A program made the position numbers and the translations under genes. A model generated the notes under the pieces. It made no database searches, was not told where the DNA came from, and saw nothing but the letters and a program-made list of their open reading frames with translations. A DNA stretch of 64,000 nt from Prorocentrum cordatum (lineage: Eukaryota > Sar > Dinophyceae > Prorocentrales > Prorocentraceae): positions 466,365-530,364 of the forward strand of contig CAUYUJ010000758.1 in the NCBI GenBank assembly GCA_963575745.1. The letters run 5' to 3'. Positions 1-11,119 of this stretch are shown here, piece by piece. Numbering within the stretch: the stretch's first letter is position 1; every line of letters begins with the position of its first letter.

Positions 1-105
1 CGCATTAAGTACAGCCTAGCCGACATACTGTGCCTGCCGTCGAAAATCCCGACACAAAAACGCCTAGGACTGGTTCCCAATCAGTATCGCTGGAATAGGG
101 AAGCT

Positions 106-2289
106 ATGGGTGATGCACTTCGCAATGGAGCCAACCGAGCTGAATTCATCCAGGCAGTTGAGGCCAGGCTACGACAGGACGAGGAGGAGATAAAGGAAGT
201 CCGTAGCATCGAGCAAACGCCGAATGCAGAATGGGGCTACTTCATCGACGCAGTGGGCAAGGAAGCTTCCAAATTCTTCGCGGCTGATCCAGAGTACTCC
301 CCAGGATACCGGAACCGTGCCGAGGAGGTGAAGGGTCTCTTGCGGGAGAGGAGGGACATGAGGGAGCGGCTGGGGGAGGAGGTTGAGGAGGAGCAGGTGC
401 AGCAGCTTAAGGAGGAACTACGGCGACGAAGCAAGCAGCTCAGGCAGCTACGAAGACGGTATGTGGTCCTATGGAGACGAGACGTGACGAACGACCTCCT
501 GGAAGCACAGAATAGGGGCTGGCAGGGCGAGGTTGCCAGGTTATCGCGGCTGCTCTCTGGTCGTGGCACTGGCCCGCGCAGGCGGAACTACAGGCGAGCC
601 GTGGAGGCACGGCCGACGGCCGCAGACCTGCATGCCCGCTTCCAGCTGTCCTCGGGAGAGGGGGGGATGGAGGCAGAGATCGTGGACTGGCCGAAAATGA
701 TTGACGAATACATTTACCACCCTGAGCACGGCCTCGAGACCTCGGAAATTCTTTCCCCGTGGACCCGTGCTCGACTGGTCCAAAACCAAGCTGCAGCTCA
801 TCGGTGAATACCTGAGACGAGCTGCCAAGCGCCGAATGTCGCCACCCTGGTCCCTGCCAGTTGAGATGTTTTGGATGCTGTTCCATCCTTACAGGCGCAC
901 GTCTCGTAGGTATCGCGGTCTTGGGTATCAGGCACCAGAGCTAGACCTTAAGCACCTGCGGTTCTTCCTGAAGGCCCTTGTTCACAAGATTTATCGCACC
1001 AGTCAGCCCCCTGCTGTATGGAGCTTGTCTATGGGGGTTGCGACTACCTGGACGCGTGTCATCCATGTATTATGCCCTTTTGGCAAAGCCTTTAACGCTA
1101 CCAATCTGGACCCAGCCGAGCAAATCAATGAACCTGAGTTTGCGCACGGGTGTGCACCCCGACGGCGGCGTGAGACAGCCATGATGATTCAACAGTCGGT
1201 CGGCTGGCGATTGCGACGTCTAGGATACAGGCACATCACGGATCACAAGGACATGTCAATGCGTTTGGTAGTAGTTCCAGGCAGGCTATCTTGAGGCCAA
1301 CCAGAGCACCATGAAAGACGGGGAGGGGCGATTCGAAGCACAGAGACTGCACCTTTTCGACGGTCTGCTTCGTAGGCACGGACGGGATTTTCTTCGCAAA
1401 GCCGACGGTGGGGGCACTGCAAGGAGACCCATGGGCCGTGAAGGTTTTTATCCGGGACATCGGCACAGTGTTCCAGCGGGCCCAGGAGGATTTCCAGGAG
1501 TCGGGGGAGCTCACGGCTAAGTGGTGCACGGTGGTCATCCCGAATGACCAGGAGGACCATGAAGATATCACCCTCGACCTCTCTTTCCACGCGTATGTCG
1601 ATGACGCGGCCAAACAACTAGTGGTTAGGGGACCTGGGAGGTTAGAAGAAGCATTCAGCAAGCAATCAATGGCGTATGATAGCATCCTAGCGGGCCGACT
1701 ACAGCAACATAATTATCAGCTTAACCCATGCAAAAATGAAACGGTACTCGTCGCCCTGTTTGAAGAAGGTTCTCAACTGTGTCGTAGGCGTGTTCGTGAC
1801 GGGGCTGTGCGGCTAGCTGGTACACCGAATGCTTACGCTAAATATTTAGGGGGTCGTGTTCGAGGAGATGGCACCTTCAACTCGGAGCTAGGTAGTAGAT
1901 TATCTGCCATCGACGCTGGCTTTCACAGCATGGGGCGCTTGTGGTACCAGGCGAGGGTCCCCTTTGTAGAACGACGAGCGGTCTTTCTCAGCAGAGTATT
2001 GGGGTCGGCCATGTCTGGGGTTGAAGCATTTCTACCCACGGATGACCAGATTTCAAAATTACAGAGTAGGGTCATCATGCGCGCCCGTAGGGCCATGAGA
2101 GGTCTTGCTACTAAGGAGGTCAACGGCCACAAGGTATCGATTAGTAACGCTGAGGTGTGCAGGTACTGGCAGATGGCACCACTCGGAATTGAACTTCGAG
2201 CCAGGCGCAGCAAGTGGTACCAAAGATGGGTGCGCCACCCAGACCGACACCTGTCTGAATGGGCTGCGCTCTTTGCACAATGCAGATAG
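106..2289 (+). pseudogene. LINE reverse transcriptase, frameshifted
   Basis: Three consecutive frame segments (106-~790, ~780-1255, ~1255-2289) make one reverse-transcriptase-like protein. The first is highly charged and helical (residues 25-125 rich in E/R/K). Palm motifs follow: a DHKDMS segment just before a frame change at about 1255, which would continue into NAF as in LINE motif A; ALQGDPWAV (motif B); HAYVDDAA (motif C, the catalytic YVDD); and KYLGGRVRGDG after it (motif E region). It would copy element RNA into DNA at the nick site. The catalytic DD pair is intact, but three frame changes mean the present copy cannot make one protein as written. Confidence 0.75.
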
Positions 2290-2930
2290 AGCAAGAGCAC
2301 GGATTGCACATTATTGGTTCGGACTCACAGCTTACTTCAGCGGCGTGTCCTTGGGTTAAACGTGTAATACAGGATATTGTCTCACTCGCTGACCTCGGCG
2401 ACGAAGAATGTGAACATGTAGCAGACTTCAATGCTAGCCCCTTGCAGTTGTTCCAGGACCCTACCCTAGTTGAGTGGTTTTCTGGCTTTGACACGAAGAA
2501 GATACGAGCACATTGGTTAAGTGTAGCTATCCCACCTCCTGAGTTCCACTTGCCGGATGACCGCCGCCCCCCCGACCCTGGAGGCCTCGAACCCCTGCTG
2601 CGGTGTCCTGTCTCAGGTTGCCCACGACGATTTCACACACATCGACAACTACTTGTGCATATACACAGGCATCATGCATTTAAATCTATCCTGGGCCTCA
2701 CTGTCACGTCTAATGTCTGCTTCGTCTGCGAGAGCGTATTCGAAAGCCGCAACTCCGTGTACAAACACTTGATTTCCTCCTTCGAGGCAGGGATCTGTGT
2801 GACAAACCGAAGTACGACATTTCGAGCTCCAGCCAAACAGAACAAGCTTGAATGCCCGCTATGTATGGCCCAAGCATCGGACTCTGCAGGTCTGCGTGCA
2901 CATCTTCGCGCCCATTTTCGCCACCTCCCC
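2290..2930 (+). pseudogene. C-terminal C2H2 zinc-finger tail of the same LINE
   Basis: After a frame change near 2270-2290 the product continues with a MQIEQEHGLH segment and then three C2H2-like fingers. The first (about 2605-2680) has CPVSGCPRRF followed by H-x3-H spacing; the second has CFVCESVF with a single clear His; the third has CPLCMAQA with HLRAH. A finger cluster behind the reverse transcriptase is a known LINE arrangement and probably binds nucleic acid during target-primed integration. The frame stays open after 2930, but the content changes and I regard the rest (to 4160) as a shadow of the next ORF. Confidence 0.65.
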
Positions 2931-2940
2931 GCGCTGGACC

Positions 2941-3789
2941 ATGCCAGAAGGAACCCAGCCAGCAGCGGCGTCTACGCAGCAGGAGATGGAGCTGGAGCGC
3001 CCAGCGTGGATGCTTGCAGGAATTGGAGGCAGGCGCAAGGAGGACGACGGCAGCCAGAGCCAGCAGGGCAAGCGCCCCAGGCTGGCGCGCCAGATCGAGA
3101 AGACCAGCAGCGAGCACCAGATGGGTCGCTTCATGGCGCTGATGGCCATACTGACCAAGCTCAGTCTCTCGAGCGCCAGAGAGCTCGCAGACTTGACAGG
3201 CGCGTGCTTCACGTGCTCTCTGCTCCCAGAAAGGGCGCCGCTCATCAAGCGGATGCAGGAGTCGGGCAAGGCCTACGCCAAGGACTGCAAGGAGAAGGGG
3301 AAGGACCACGGGAACGGCCCGCCGTGGCCGCACGTCTTCCTCGGCCTCCTCCACCACTTCATCACGCAGGACGGGATGGACCCCATGGCATTCAAGGTGA
3401 TGAAGGCATACTGGAAGTACGTGACGAAGCTTCCCAAGGAGGAGGCACTGGCCCACCTCCAAAAGCAGATTCGATTTCTCAGGGTGAAGGCGTGATGGTA
3501 CGATCGCAAGAAAGGAGACAAACCGACCAGGTTCAAACTTCAGTTCATGATGAGCCCAAACGCGCAGGCCAACCCGATCAAGGACGGCGACTCGCAGGAG
3601 ACCATCCTCCCCTTGCACCAGGCGATGTGCAGGGCCATCCAACACGAGGGGGGAGAGTACCGCGCGGGCGGAGCACCTCGCGGAGCGCTGGAGCCCGAGG
3701 CGGAGCGGCTGATGAAGCAGCTCGGACTGCAGGACGACAGGACGGCGGAAGAGAAGAAGGTGGGATCAGACAGCGACAAAGAGTTCTAA
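2941..3789 (+). pseudogene. Retroelement ORF1-like frame with one in-frame TGA
   Basis: ATG at 2941 (MPEGTQPAAAST...) opens a frame that runs to 3492, meets TGA at 3493-3495, and continues in the same frame as WYDRKKGDK through 3789 (282 codons in all). The first third is Gln/Arg-rich; the middle (GRFMALMAILTKLSLSS...) looks alpha-helical; the end is acidic (VGSDSDKEF). It resembles frames that recur in dinoflagellate retroelements, but I recognise no named domain. It starts about 10 bases after the LINE zinc-finger tail on the same strand, so it may be a second ORF of that element or the start of a neighbour. Codons on both sides of the TGA look equally protein-like, suggesting one recent nonsense change, an error, or readthrough. 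Confidence 0.55.
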
Positions 3790-4170
3790 GTCTGCCGCCG
3801 CTCAAGCTGATCGAAGTCAACGGCTCCGAAAGGATGGCCGAAATGGTTTGCAGTGGTAGGCTCTTCGGCAGTGCGCTATTCAGATTGCAACAGAAATACT
3901 CACATCCCATTCTAAGACATTCCAACGGGCAACGAAGCATCATGTTGCACCAGGGCGACACGGAGGACCCTCCCTTCTCTATTTCAAGGAATGAACTTCG
4001 TCAGCGTAGCATGCAGGTCCGCAGTATGCAGGTGAATGTGCAGACTGTTCCATTTCAGCCTACCCCCAGTGTCTCCAGCAGGTTCTTGCATCCCAATCCT
4101 GACGGCTGGCGACCAGCTGTTCGTTACTGGGCCCGCCTTCCTCTTCGGGATCCTCACTGACGGATGATGC
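3790..4170 (+). other. Spacer, no gene identified
   Basis: A frame stays open to 4160, but its composition gives no domain. I see nothing else apart from two nearby copies of an ATGCAGGTCCGCAGTATGCAGGT-type direct repeat (about 4010-4035). Confidence 0.5.
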
Positions 4171-4230
4171 CAGGTAGGGAGACCGATGCTTCCCTACCTG
4201 GCAGGTAGGGAGACCGATGCTTCCCTACCT
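4171..4230. repeat. Two tandem copies of a 29-nt hairpin
   Basis: Copies lie at 4171-4199 and 4202-4230. Each has arms AGGTAGGGA and TCCCTACCT around the loop GACCGATGCT or close to it, so each folds alone and the two can also pair crosswise. The pair sits between the upstream retroelement frame and the 5' region of the LINE starting near 4700. Confidence 0.9.
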
Positions 4231-4699
4231 CCAGATGTACATCAAAGATTGAATTGCAAGTGAGCGGCGTTGCGACCTTGCTCACTTCCCCCCTTCCCCT
4301 GTCCCCGTCCCCTGCTCCTTTGCCCCGCCCCCTCTTTTCAGGAAGGATGGTGCCGCGGGCGGGCAGCTTGGTCTCCCCTGATAGCTGTCCCGCTGTCGGC
4401 CAGTGAAGGTCGTCCTTCCAGCGGTAGCCGCTGGTAGGCGATTGCATCGCAGCCGAGAGCCTTTCGATGTCGTGCTGGTCCCCGCTCCTTTGTTCGTTCT
4501 CCTCCTCGCGGCCGGCGGCCCTTCGGTTTGCCCTCGGTCCCCCGTCGGTCCTGCCTGGGGTCCCCTGGCCCGCTCGCCGCTCTCGCTTCGTCGGTGGCCC
4601 CTCGTGAATCCCACTTTGTGGGCTTTTGTAAGCAGGCGCCTCACAAGCATCAGCTTCAGCTGGCACAGACTATGGTTCGCAACGGTTCTTGTCTTGTCT
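4231..4699 (+). other. Likely 5' untranslated region or flank of the LINE
   Basis: C/T-rich DNA between the hairpin pair and the (TCC)n tract. Overlapping frames exist but none carries a recognisable domain. Confidence 0.4.
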
Positions 4700-4769
4700 T
4701 GCCCTCCTCCTCCTCCTCCTCCTCCTCCTCCTCCTCCTCCTCCTCCTCCTCCTCCTCCCCCTCCTCCTA
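4700..4769 (+). repeat. (TCC)n microsatellite
   Basis: About 23 TCC units with one CCC interruption. It encodes poly-Ser or poly-Leu in frames that run into ORF1, which explains the artificially long 5' extension of that frame. Confidence 0.95.
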
Positions 4770-4916
4770 GCCGTTCTGGCCCAGGTGTTGCGCCTGGACT
4801 TGCAACCGCGTATTTCAGAACGGCATTGCTGTTGCGGGCCTCTGGCTTCATGGCAATCGATCCTCAGCTTTCCACTCAGGCCGAGGGGCCGCATCCCCTC
4901 CATCGCTCGGCCGCGG

Positions 4917-6248
4917 ATGAGCCCAGGGCCCGCGGGAGATGCCTTCGCAGACTCCCCTTGGCGCCAAGGCCCACCGTTCCAGCGAAGCAATACATGGAAG
5001 TGCAGCTCATGCGGCTGCGCCAAGAACAAGATGGCGAGCCGCGTCTGCAAGCACTGCGGCTCGGCCTGGAACGCCCCGAAAGTTGCTGATCCCTCTCCTC
5101 CTGCTGGTGTTTGGGCTCAGAACGCTGCTGTCGGAGGCCTGCTACCCGCTCTCTCGCCAGGGCCGCAGTATCAGGGCTTCCAGGGCGGCGGCAACGGCAA
5201 GGGCGTGCACGAGGGCGGAGGTAAGCCGTCCAAGGGCAAGGGCAAGGGGCTCGGAGGCGCTGTGTGGTCACCACCTGGCTACTTCTACACCCCCGCCCTG
5301 GTCCCAGGTCCTCAAGGAGGAGTGGTTCAGCCTGGCCCTCCTCCCAACGTCACCCAGCTTTCGGTTCAAGAGCTGGAGACCTTCGTCGAGCTTTTCCGCA
5401 AGGTGGGCAACACGACGGAGGCCAACCGCTACCAAGTACAGCTGGCTGCGCTCAAGAAGCCGCCCAAGGCTGAGGAGTCACTTGAAGAACAGCTCGCACG
5501 TTGCCAGCGCGAGCGGCTCAAACTGGGGAAGAAGTTGTCTTGGGAGTTCGGCAATCTCGAGGAGCTTCGCCTCAAAGTCGCCGCTCAGGAGTCCCTCATC
5601 GTCCAGATCAACAAGGAGATGGACGGCCTGGACGCCAAGCACGACGAGCTCACGGAGAAGGTACACTCGCTGCGCAAGCAGCACCCCGACGCCAGCAAAC
5701 CTGTCGTGTCGCTCTCAGAGCTCCTGGCAGGCAAGATCGACGCCTTCGAGCTGGACGTCGGCGACCTGCTGGACATCGACCCCGAGGTCGGCACGCTCGA
5801 GGAGTCGGACATTGTGGAGGTCAACAGGCGGAAGGAGCAGCTGGTCAGCGGTTTCAACACCATGGCCAAGGACCTTTTTGCCAAGGCGATGGAGTCGGTG
5901 CAGGCAGCCAAGGCGGCGCACGTTGAGCAGACACAGCGCCTCAAGGCCAAGCGTCGTCGAGGTGAGGGCGGAGCTCATGCTGCTGAAGCTGATGGGCAAG
6001 GGCATCCTGCTGATGGCGCACCCGCTCCTGGACAGGCAGCCCAAGCTGAACCAGCAGCTCAGCCAGCTCCGACGTCGGCTACTTCGGCTCCGTCGACGGG
6101 ATCTACTGCCGGCACTGGTCAGGCTGCCAGCGGATCTTCGGCAGCTCCTCCGCCGCCTGACCTGGCCAAGATGCGCGAGGCTGCGCGCGCTCTGGCAGCC
6201 AACAAGGTGTCTAGCAAAGGCGGCCCCCCGCTTGACGTCCCGATGTGA
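4917..6248 (+). CDS. LINE ORF1: RanBP2-type zinc finger and coiled-coil RNA-binding protein
   Basis: The protein is 443 codons from the ATG at 4917 (MSPGPAGDAF...); an in-frame ATG at 4689 would read through the (TCC)n tract as poly-Leu and is less likely. Residues about 28-55 hold a RanBP2-like finger, WKCSSCGCAKNK followed by VCKHCGSAW, with two CxxC pairs and the family's leading Trp. A Gly/Lys-rich linker follows (GKPSKGKGKG), then a long coiled coil (about residues 190-270) and an acidic segment (DVGDLLDIDPEV). The C-terminus is Ala/Pro/Ser-rich and ends LDVPM. It probably coats element RNA. The frame is uninterrupted, unlike ORF2, and ends 261 bases before the first good ORF2 ATG. Confidence 0.8.
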   Translation: MSPGPAGDAFADSPWRQGPPFQRSNTWKCSSCGCAKNKMASRVCKHCGSAWNAPKVADPSPPAGVWAQNAAVGGLLPALSPGPQYQGFQGGGNGKGVHEGGGKPSKGKGKGLGGAVWSPPGYFYTPALVPGPQGGVVQPGPPPNVTQLSVQELETFVELFRKVGNTTEANRYQVQLAALKKPPKAEESLEEQLARCQRERLKLGKKLSWEFGNLEELRLKVAAQESLIVQINKEMDGLDAKHDELTEKVHSLRKQHPDASKPVVSLSELLAGKIDAFELDVGDLLDIDPEVGTLEESDIVEVNRRKEQLVSGFNTMAKDLFAKAMESVQAAKAAHVEQTQRLKAKRRRGEGGAHAAEADGQGHPADGAPAPGQAAQAEPAAQPAPTSATSAPSTGSTAGTGQAASGSSAAPPPPDLAKMREAARALAANKVSSKGGPPLDVPM

Positions 6249-6508
6249 AACGGGGGGCATCGAATCGGATATTTGTTCGGATATTCTTGACAGGGTCAGG
6301 CTCTGCAGCACGCCTGGCTCCTCTCTGTTTGGCCCCAAGACGCGTTATCCTCGTTGTGGCTCGGTGCCGTCGGTCTCGGCGGCTCCGCAGCACGGTTGCT
6401 CCAATCCTTCCGTGAAGAATCTTGCTCGTGTAATTTTGCCAGTTCATGCGAGCGGTGACGCGATGTTAATTCAGGGGACGCATCGTACTCCCCTGGCTGC
6501 ACGGCGAG
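6249..6508 (+). other. Inter-ORF region of the LINE
   Basis: Between the ORF1 stop and the ATG at 6509. No clear ribosome-loading signal is visible; ORF2 may start by reinitiation. Confidence 0.4.
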
Positions 6509-7347
6509 ATGCTTGGAATCTTGGAGCTGACGCTCGTGGCTGCCCAGCAGTCCCCGGTGCCCCCCCCCTCGGAAGAATTTTCCCTGGCCGTGGAAACTGT
6601 CAACGGCAACGCTTGGTCGTCGGTGAGAGACTGGCTTCCCAGGTGCTCGGCCCACGTTCTCCTCGTCCAGGAGCACAAGCTCCAGGCTGGGGACGCCATC
6701 GAAGTGGCATCAGCTTTTTGTTTCAGGCACGGCTGGAAATCCCTCTGGGTCCCACAGGAACCCTTGGAGAGGGGGGAGGCCCCTCTTGTGGTGTTGCCAT
6801 CCTGGCCCGTAGCTGGCTAGGCTTGCATAGTATGGGCTCTGCTGAGCTTTGGCCCCACAGGGCCGTGGTTGGAGTTGTCCACCCCCCAGGGGGCCAGGCC
6901 ATCCTCCTCTCCTCTCTTTACCTTCGGGACTCTGAAGGGCTCAGCGAAGCGAACCTCGACATCCTTGGGGCCCTCGGTGCTCATTTTTCGACCTCTGGGA
7001 TGTCCTTCCTGATGGGCGGCGACTTCAATCTCGAGCCGCCCACGCTCCACGAGAGCGAGTTCGTTCACAAACTCAGGGGCCAGTTGGTGGCGGCGGACGG
7101 GCCCACGTGTTATGGCACTGGCGATCCCAAGTGCTACGACTTCTTCGTTCTGTCGGGCGGCCTCGCGAAGGCCGTCAGCTCAGTCTCTAAGAATTTTGAT
7201 GGGAGCACGTTCCACCCCCACCTGCCCGTTCGGATCCAATTCCACGTCGGAATTGCCAATCTTCACGTCCTCTCGTTTCGCAAGCCCCCCCCCGATCGCT
7301 GTGGATGCCCCGATCGGTCCTTCGCCCGAGCCCCCGTGTTACGGTAA
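6509..7347 (+). pseudogene. LINE ORF2 part 1: endonuclease/exonuclease/phosphatase (EEP) domain, frameshifted
   Basis: ATG at 6509 opens the domain. Catalytic landmarks appear in order: VNGNAW (the Asn motif), LLVQEHKL (the metal-binding Glu), GVAILARSW, FLMGGDFNLEP (Asp/Asn), YDFFVLS, and HPHLPVRI (the His motif). This enzyme makes the target nick that primes reverse transcription. The product changes frame at a six-G run (about 6770-6776): the upstream half is in frame 2 and the downstream half in frame 1, and one extra G would join them. It changes again at a nine-C run (about 7287-7295) on the way to the reverse transcriptase. All catalytic residues are present, so the domain looks recently active. 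Confidence 0.8.
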
Positions 7348-9806
7348 ATGCTCGGCCCTTTTGGACAAGGCCCTGGTTAGGGCCCAGAGGGGGGATGTTG
7401 ACGTGTTGGACTCTCTTCTCGCTGCTGCCTACAAGCAATGGGCCAACACGGCCGAGCGAGAACTGTGTAATGTGATGGGCACGACCATCCCATACTTTGG
7501 GGCACGGGGCAAAGGAGTTGAGATGTGGTGGAGGCCCGTCCTGGGTCGCGACCACGGCTCGGTCCGTTACCCTGTGCTCCACAGCATGAGATGGCTTTGG
7601 TCCAACTTCTTAATATTTTATCGTCTGGTGCTGTCGGGCCCCGACAAGCATCCCTCGGATTTCGCTAAGGTGCAGGCTGCCCTGGCTTCGCCCCCTGCTT
7701 TTGTGGCGGAACACCAAGGTAGCTACGCCGCTGCGTACACCGCCGCTTCCTCTGTGGCCTGCTTGTGGGGCGCGGACCCCGACGAGTGTAAGGCCTGCCT
7801 GGACGCGGTTCATACACAGCTTCAAGAGGCCAACAAAATTGTTCCGAGGAATTTTCCAAAATCGCCAGGTCCGATTGGGCCTCCTGGCTCCTGGACGGGA
7901 TCAACCAGGGAGCCCGTCGGGCCCACCAGGTTTCCAAGGGCCCCGCGGCCTGGAGGCCCACCTCCACCTTGAGTCGGTTTGGGGCCCTGGTTAGCGACCC
8001 TCAGGCCCTCTTGAAGCAAGAGAGTGACAGATTTGGTAAGCTGTGGCGGGCAGTTGATGCCCCCCCTCGGCTTCGGTGTTGCAAGCTCGAGCCACTGCCG
8101 CAGATCACAGTGGACGAGTTTCGCACGGCCTCGCGGTCCTACTCGAGGCGCTCGGCTGTCGGCTTGGACGGCTTCCACCTTCGGCACTATCAGTTTCTCT
8201 CCGACGCGTCCCTGGAGTGCCTAGGGAGGATGTTCGTGATCGTCGAGTCGGCAGGTATGCTTCCCCGACAACTTCGGGCCTTGATCATGGCCATGATCCC
8301 GAAGTCGGTCCCTGGGTTCCGCCCCATCGGGTTTTTTTCGAGCCCCTTTCGCATCTGGGGCCGCATTCGGAGGCCCTATGCTGTGGCCTGGGAGGAAGCC
8401 AACGACAGGCCCTACTGGGCCGCGGGGAAGCATAGGTCGGCATCGGACGTGGTTTGGCGCCAGTCGGTCTCGGCTGAGCGCAGCACGTCTTCAGGCCAGC
8501 ATGCAGGTGCTATTTTTACGATATGCTGAAATACTACGAGCAGATTCCTTTGGCCCTGCTGGAGTCGCGCGGCCAGAGGCTTAATTTTCCTCCTGTGCTG
8601 ATGGCGGTCTGTCTGGCTGGATACCGATCGGCTCGTTTTATGGTTTTGTGCGGGGTCGTGGCTCCCCCAGTGTTTGGAGATCACGGTGTGATAGCGGGCT
8701 GCTCGATCGCTACGACGATGATCAGGGTTTTTGGGCTTGAATCTTTCGACTCTGTGGTCCTGGGTCCGAACACTACCCTTGATGTCTACATCGACGATTC
8801 TGGCCTTAACGCTGTCGGCACGGCCGAACAGATAGTCACCAGCCTGCAGGACGGAGCTACCACCCTGCAGCACGCCATCACTGTTATGATGCGTGCCCAG
8901 ATTTCATTGGACAAGACAGCCATGGTCTCGTCTTCCAAGTACATTTCTGGTAGGCTCTCCCAAGTCTTTGGAGATCTCGTTGGGCCCCACAGGGAAACCA
9001 CGGTTAACCTCGGCATCGATTTCACTCCAGGGACTTCCAGGAGGGTTAGGGGGCGAAATGCTAAGGCGAAGACCAGGATGAATGCTGCGGTGCGTAGGAC
9101 CCGCCGCTTAGTCCGCCAGCGTGGAACGCTGGGCTCTCGCGCTACTAAGGTGTTTGTCTCTGGGCCGCTGGCAGGCGCTCAGTACGGGGCTGAGGTCCAC
9201 GGCATGTCCGAGGGTGAAGTGCACAAGATCCGTAAGTTGGCTGCTTCCACCATGAAGCCGAACTGCGGGGGACGCTCGCTCACGATCCTCACCCGTCTCG
9301 AAAAAGACCCAGCCTGGTACGGATCTGTTGCACCCATCATTCGGTATTGTAAGGAGTTGTGGCTGCTGCAGACGAGGGCTCCCTGGTCGCTCAGCTGGCA
9401 CGAAATTCGTGAAGCCTGGTCCGCAGTCTGGGCCCGACCCCCGCGAACCTGGAGATCTTGCAAGGGCCCCGTCGGGGCCATGTACCTCTCCCTGAAACGG
9501 CTCGGCTGGGACATGACTGACCCTTTCACGATGACGGACGACAGAGATGTGCAGATTCCCCTCCTGCTCACCTCCCCTGCCCTTTTGAAGAGATGTTTAA
9601 AGAGCGCGGTTTTACGGGATTTAGAAATCGAGGCTGGAAACAGGTACCTCGACGGGACCCGCCTCTGTTTCGATTTGGCTGATGCGGCCCTGGCGTCCTC
9701 CAAGTTCTCCCGTAAGGAAAAAGGTGCCATCAAAGCCTTGATCTGTCAGGCTGTGTGGCCGCTCAGCCGTGCAGCCGCCCTCGGCTATTGTGTAGATGAC
9801 GAGTGA
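7348..9806 (+). pseudogene. LINE ORF2 part 2: reverse transcriptase
   Basis: A linker is followed by RT motifs: AVGLDGFHLRHY, GFRPIGFFSSPF, the LKYYEQIPL segment with a preceding YD (motif A), GVIAGCSIATT (motif B), TLDVYIDDSGL (motif C, catalytic YIDD) and LGIDFTPG. The frame changes near 7857 (T/A-rich run) and at the T5 run about 8513-8517; one extra T at the second site restores GAIF-YDML. From 8523 the frame is continuous for 427 codons to TGA at 9804-9806, which falls inside a conserved zinc knuckle rather than at a protein end. The thumb region after YIDD is long and shows no further damage. Confidence 0.82.
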
Positions 9807-11024
9807 TATCTGTGCGGCCAGGTAGGAGACACGATTCTGCATAGGCTTTGGTTCTGTCCTGAATGCGAGGAAGATCGAGTGGAGATTGTTGGTGGGCGTC
9901 TTCTCGCCGAGATTCGTGCGGAGCTCTCGGCCGATCCCAGTCCGAGCTTCAAGTTGGTCTGCGAGACGGGCCTTTTCCCGCACCCGTCCCTTTGGGCGCC
10001 AGGCCCCCTGTCCCAGGAACAAGCCCTGGACAGCGTCGTGTTCCAGGTCTTCCCTGAAGCGTGCCAGGCTGAGGGGTTACCAGTTCCTTCCGAGGGGGTG
10101 AGGGCTTTAGGAGGGGACCTCTACACGGACGGCTCCTGTTTGCGGTCGCCGATCAAGGATCTTTCCCGCTCGGGGTGGGGAGTTGTGTCTCTTGGTCCTT
10201 CGGGTAAGATCCTTGCTCAAATGTACGGCGCGCTGGGCAGTTTTTTCCCTCGGACGTCTGTTGCTGCGGAGTTCGCAGCGCCAACGAGTGCCGCCAGCCT
10301 CCTCACCTGTGCTTCTGACATTTTCAGCGATTGTGCGGCCGTCGTTGGTGAATACAGCAAGCCTTTTGTCGAGTGCCTGTCGCCCAATCGGCCCTACAGC
10401 GGGTTGGTTATGCAGAGCTACGCGTATGCGAATCACATGCTGCGCTCAGTCCAGAAGGTCAAGGCCCACAGAGCGGACGACCCTGATCTTTCGGAACTGG
10501 AGCGCCGACACATTATTGGTAATAATGCTGCCGACGAGGCGGCAAAAGCAGGTGCGCGGTTGCATGAAGATTTGAATGCTGACGATCGTGTGAATCTCAA
10601 CCACGCGATCCGCACGGCAAAGGCCGTCTTCAAATTAGCTGCAACATTGCTCGAGCGCTGGCCCAAGACCAACCTCGAAGGTGTGCCTCGCGCGGAAGCC
10701 CCGCCGAGAGTCTCCAAGCCAGCCAGCCCGTCACACGAGTGGGCCTGGGTAGGCCGATTTTGGCAATGTCCGAACTGCTTGCGTTGTTCCCGCAAGCAGA
10801 TGAAGCCCGCATCAGGAGTGCGCACCCGCCAGCTCCGAATCGATCCTTTCGAGTTGCGAGCCCTCGGACACAGCTGCATTGTGATTGACTTCGATGACCA
10901 CAGTTTTGCCTGTGTGTGTCGCGCCTGTCACGCTTTCAGCACTGGAGGCCAGCTGCGACGTTTGTCCAAGACTTGCGTCGGCCACCCTCCAGACCGCAGC
11001 GAGGTTTTTTTCGCGGCTGGCTGA
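9807..11024 (+). pseudogene. LINE ORF2 part 3: CCHC knuckle, RNase H and Cys-rich tail
   Basis: The same frame continues past the TGA with YLCGQVGDTILHRLWFC. With Cys at the TGA this is a C-x2-C-x8-H-x4-C knuckle, so the stop replaces its first Cys. RNase H type I follows, with LYTDGSCL (Asp), VAAEFAAP (Glu), IFSDCAAVV (Asp) and GNNAADEAAKAG (Asp), all four catalytic acids present; it would remove the RNA template. The tail has FWQCPNCLRC and CVCRAC pairs that could form another zinc site. The stop at 11022-11024 is about 100 bases before the (TCC)n tract, a short 3' UTR for a LINE. Confidence 0.82.
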
Positions 11025-11119
11025 GCAAGGGGCTCCATCCTGACCACAAGAGGAAAGGGGCCAGAGCTGACTGCGAAACCATTTGCCCCATTTAGTTGGG
11101 GTCTGAGGCAGTGGATGTC

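Larger units (their letters stand above)
1..2930 (+). mobile_element. 5'-truncated non-LTR retrotransposon (LINE), reverse transcriptase plus C2H2 tail
   Basis: The window begins inside this element. A single protein can be followed across three frames on the plus strand: a coiled-coil, Arg/Glu-rich segment, reverse-transcriptase palm motifs and a zinc-finger tail. No endonuclease is visible, so either the 5' part lies outside the window or this is an R2-like architecture. Frame changes near 780, 1255 and 2280 show either decay or sequence error. The 3' border is not clear; a different retroelement-type frame begins at 2941. Confidence 0.8.

Noticed and set aside
4689-4916. Extension of LINE ORF1 to the ATG at 4689
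   Set aside because: It would place about 20 Leu from the (TCC)n tract at the N-terminus; the ATG at 4917 just before the zinc finger is more plausible.
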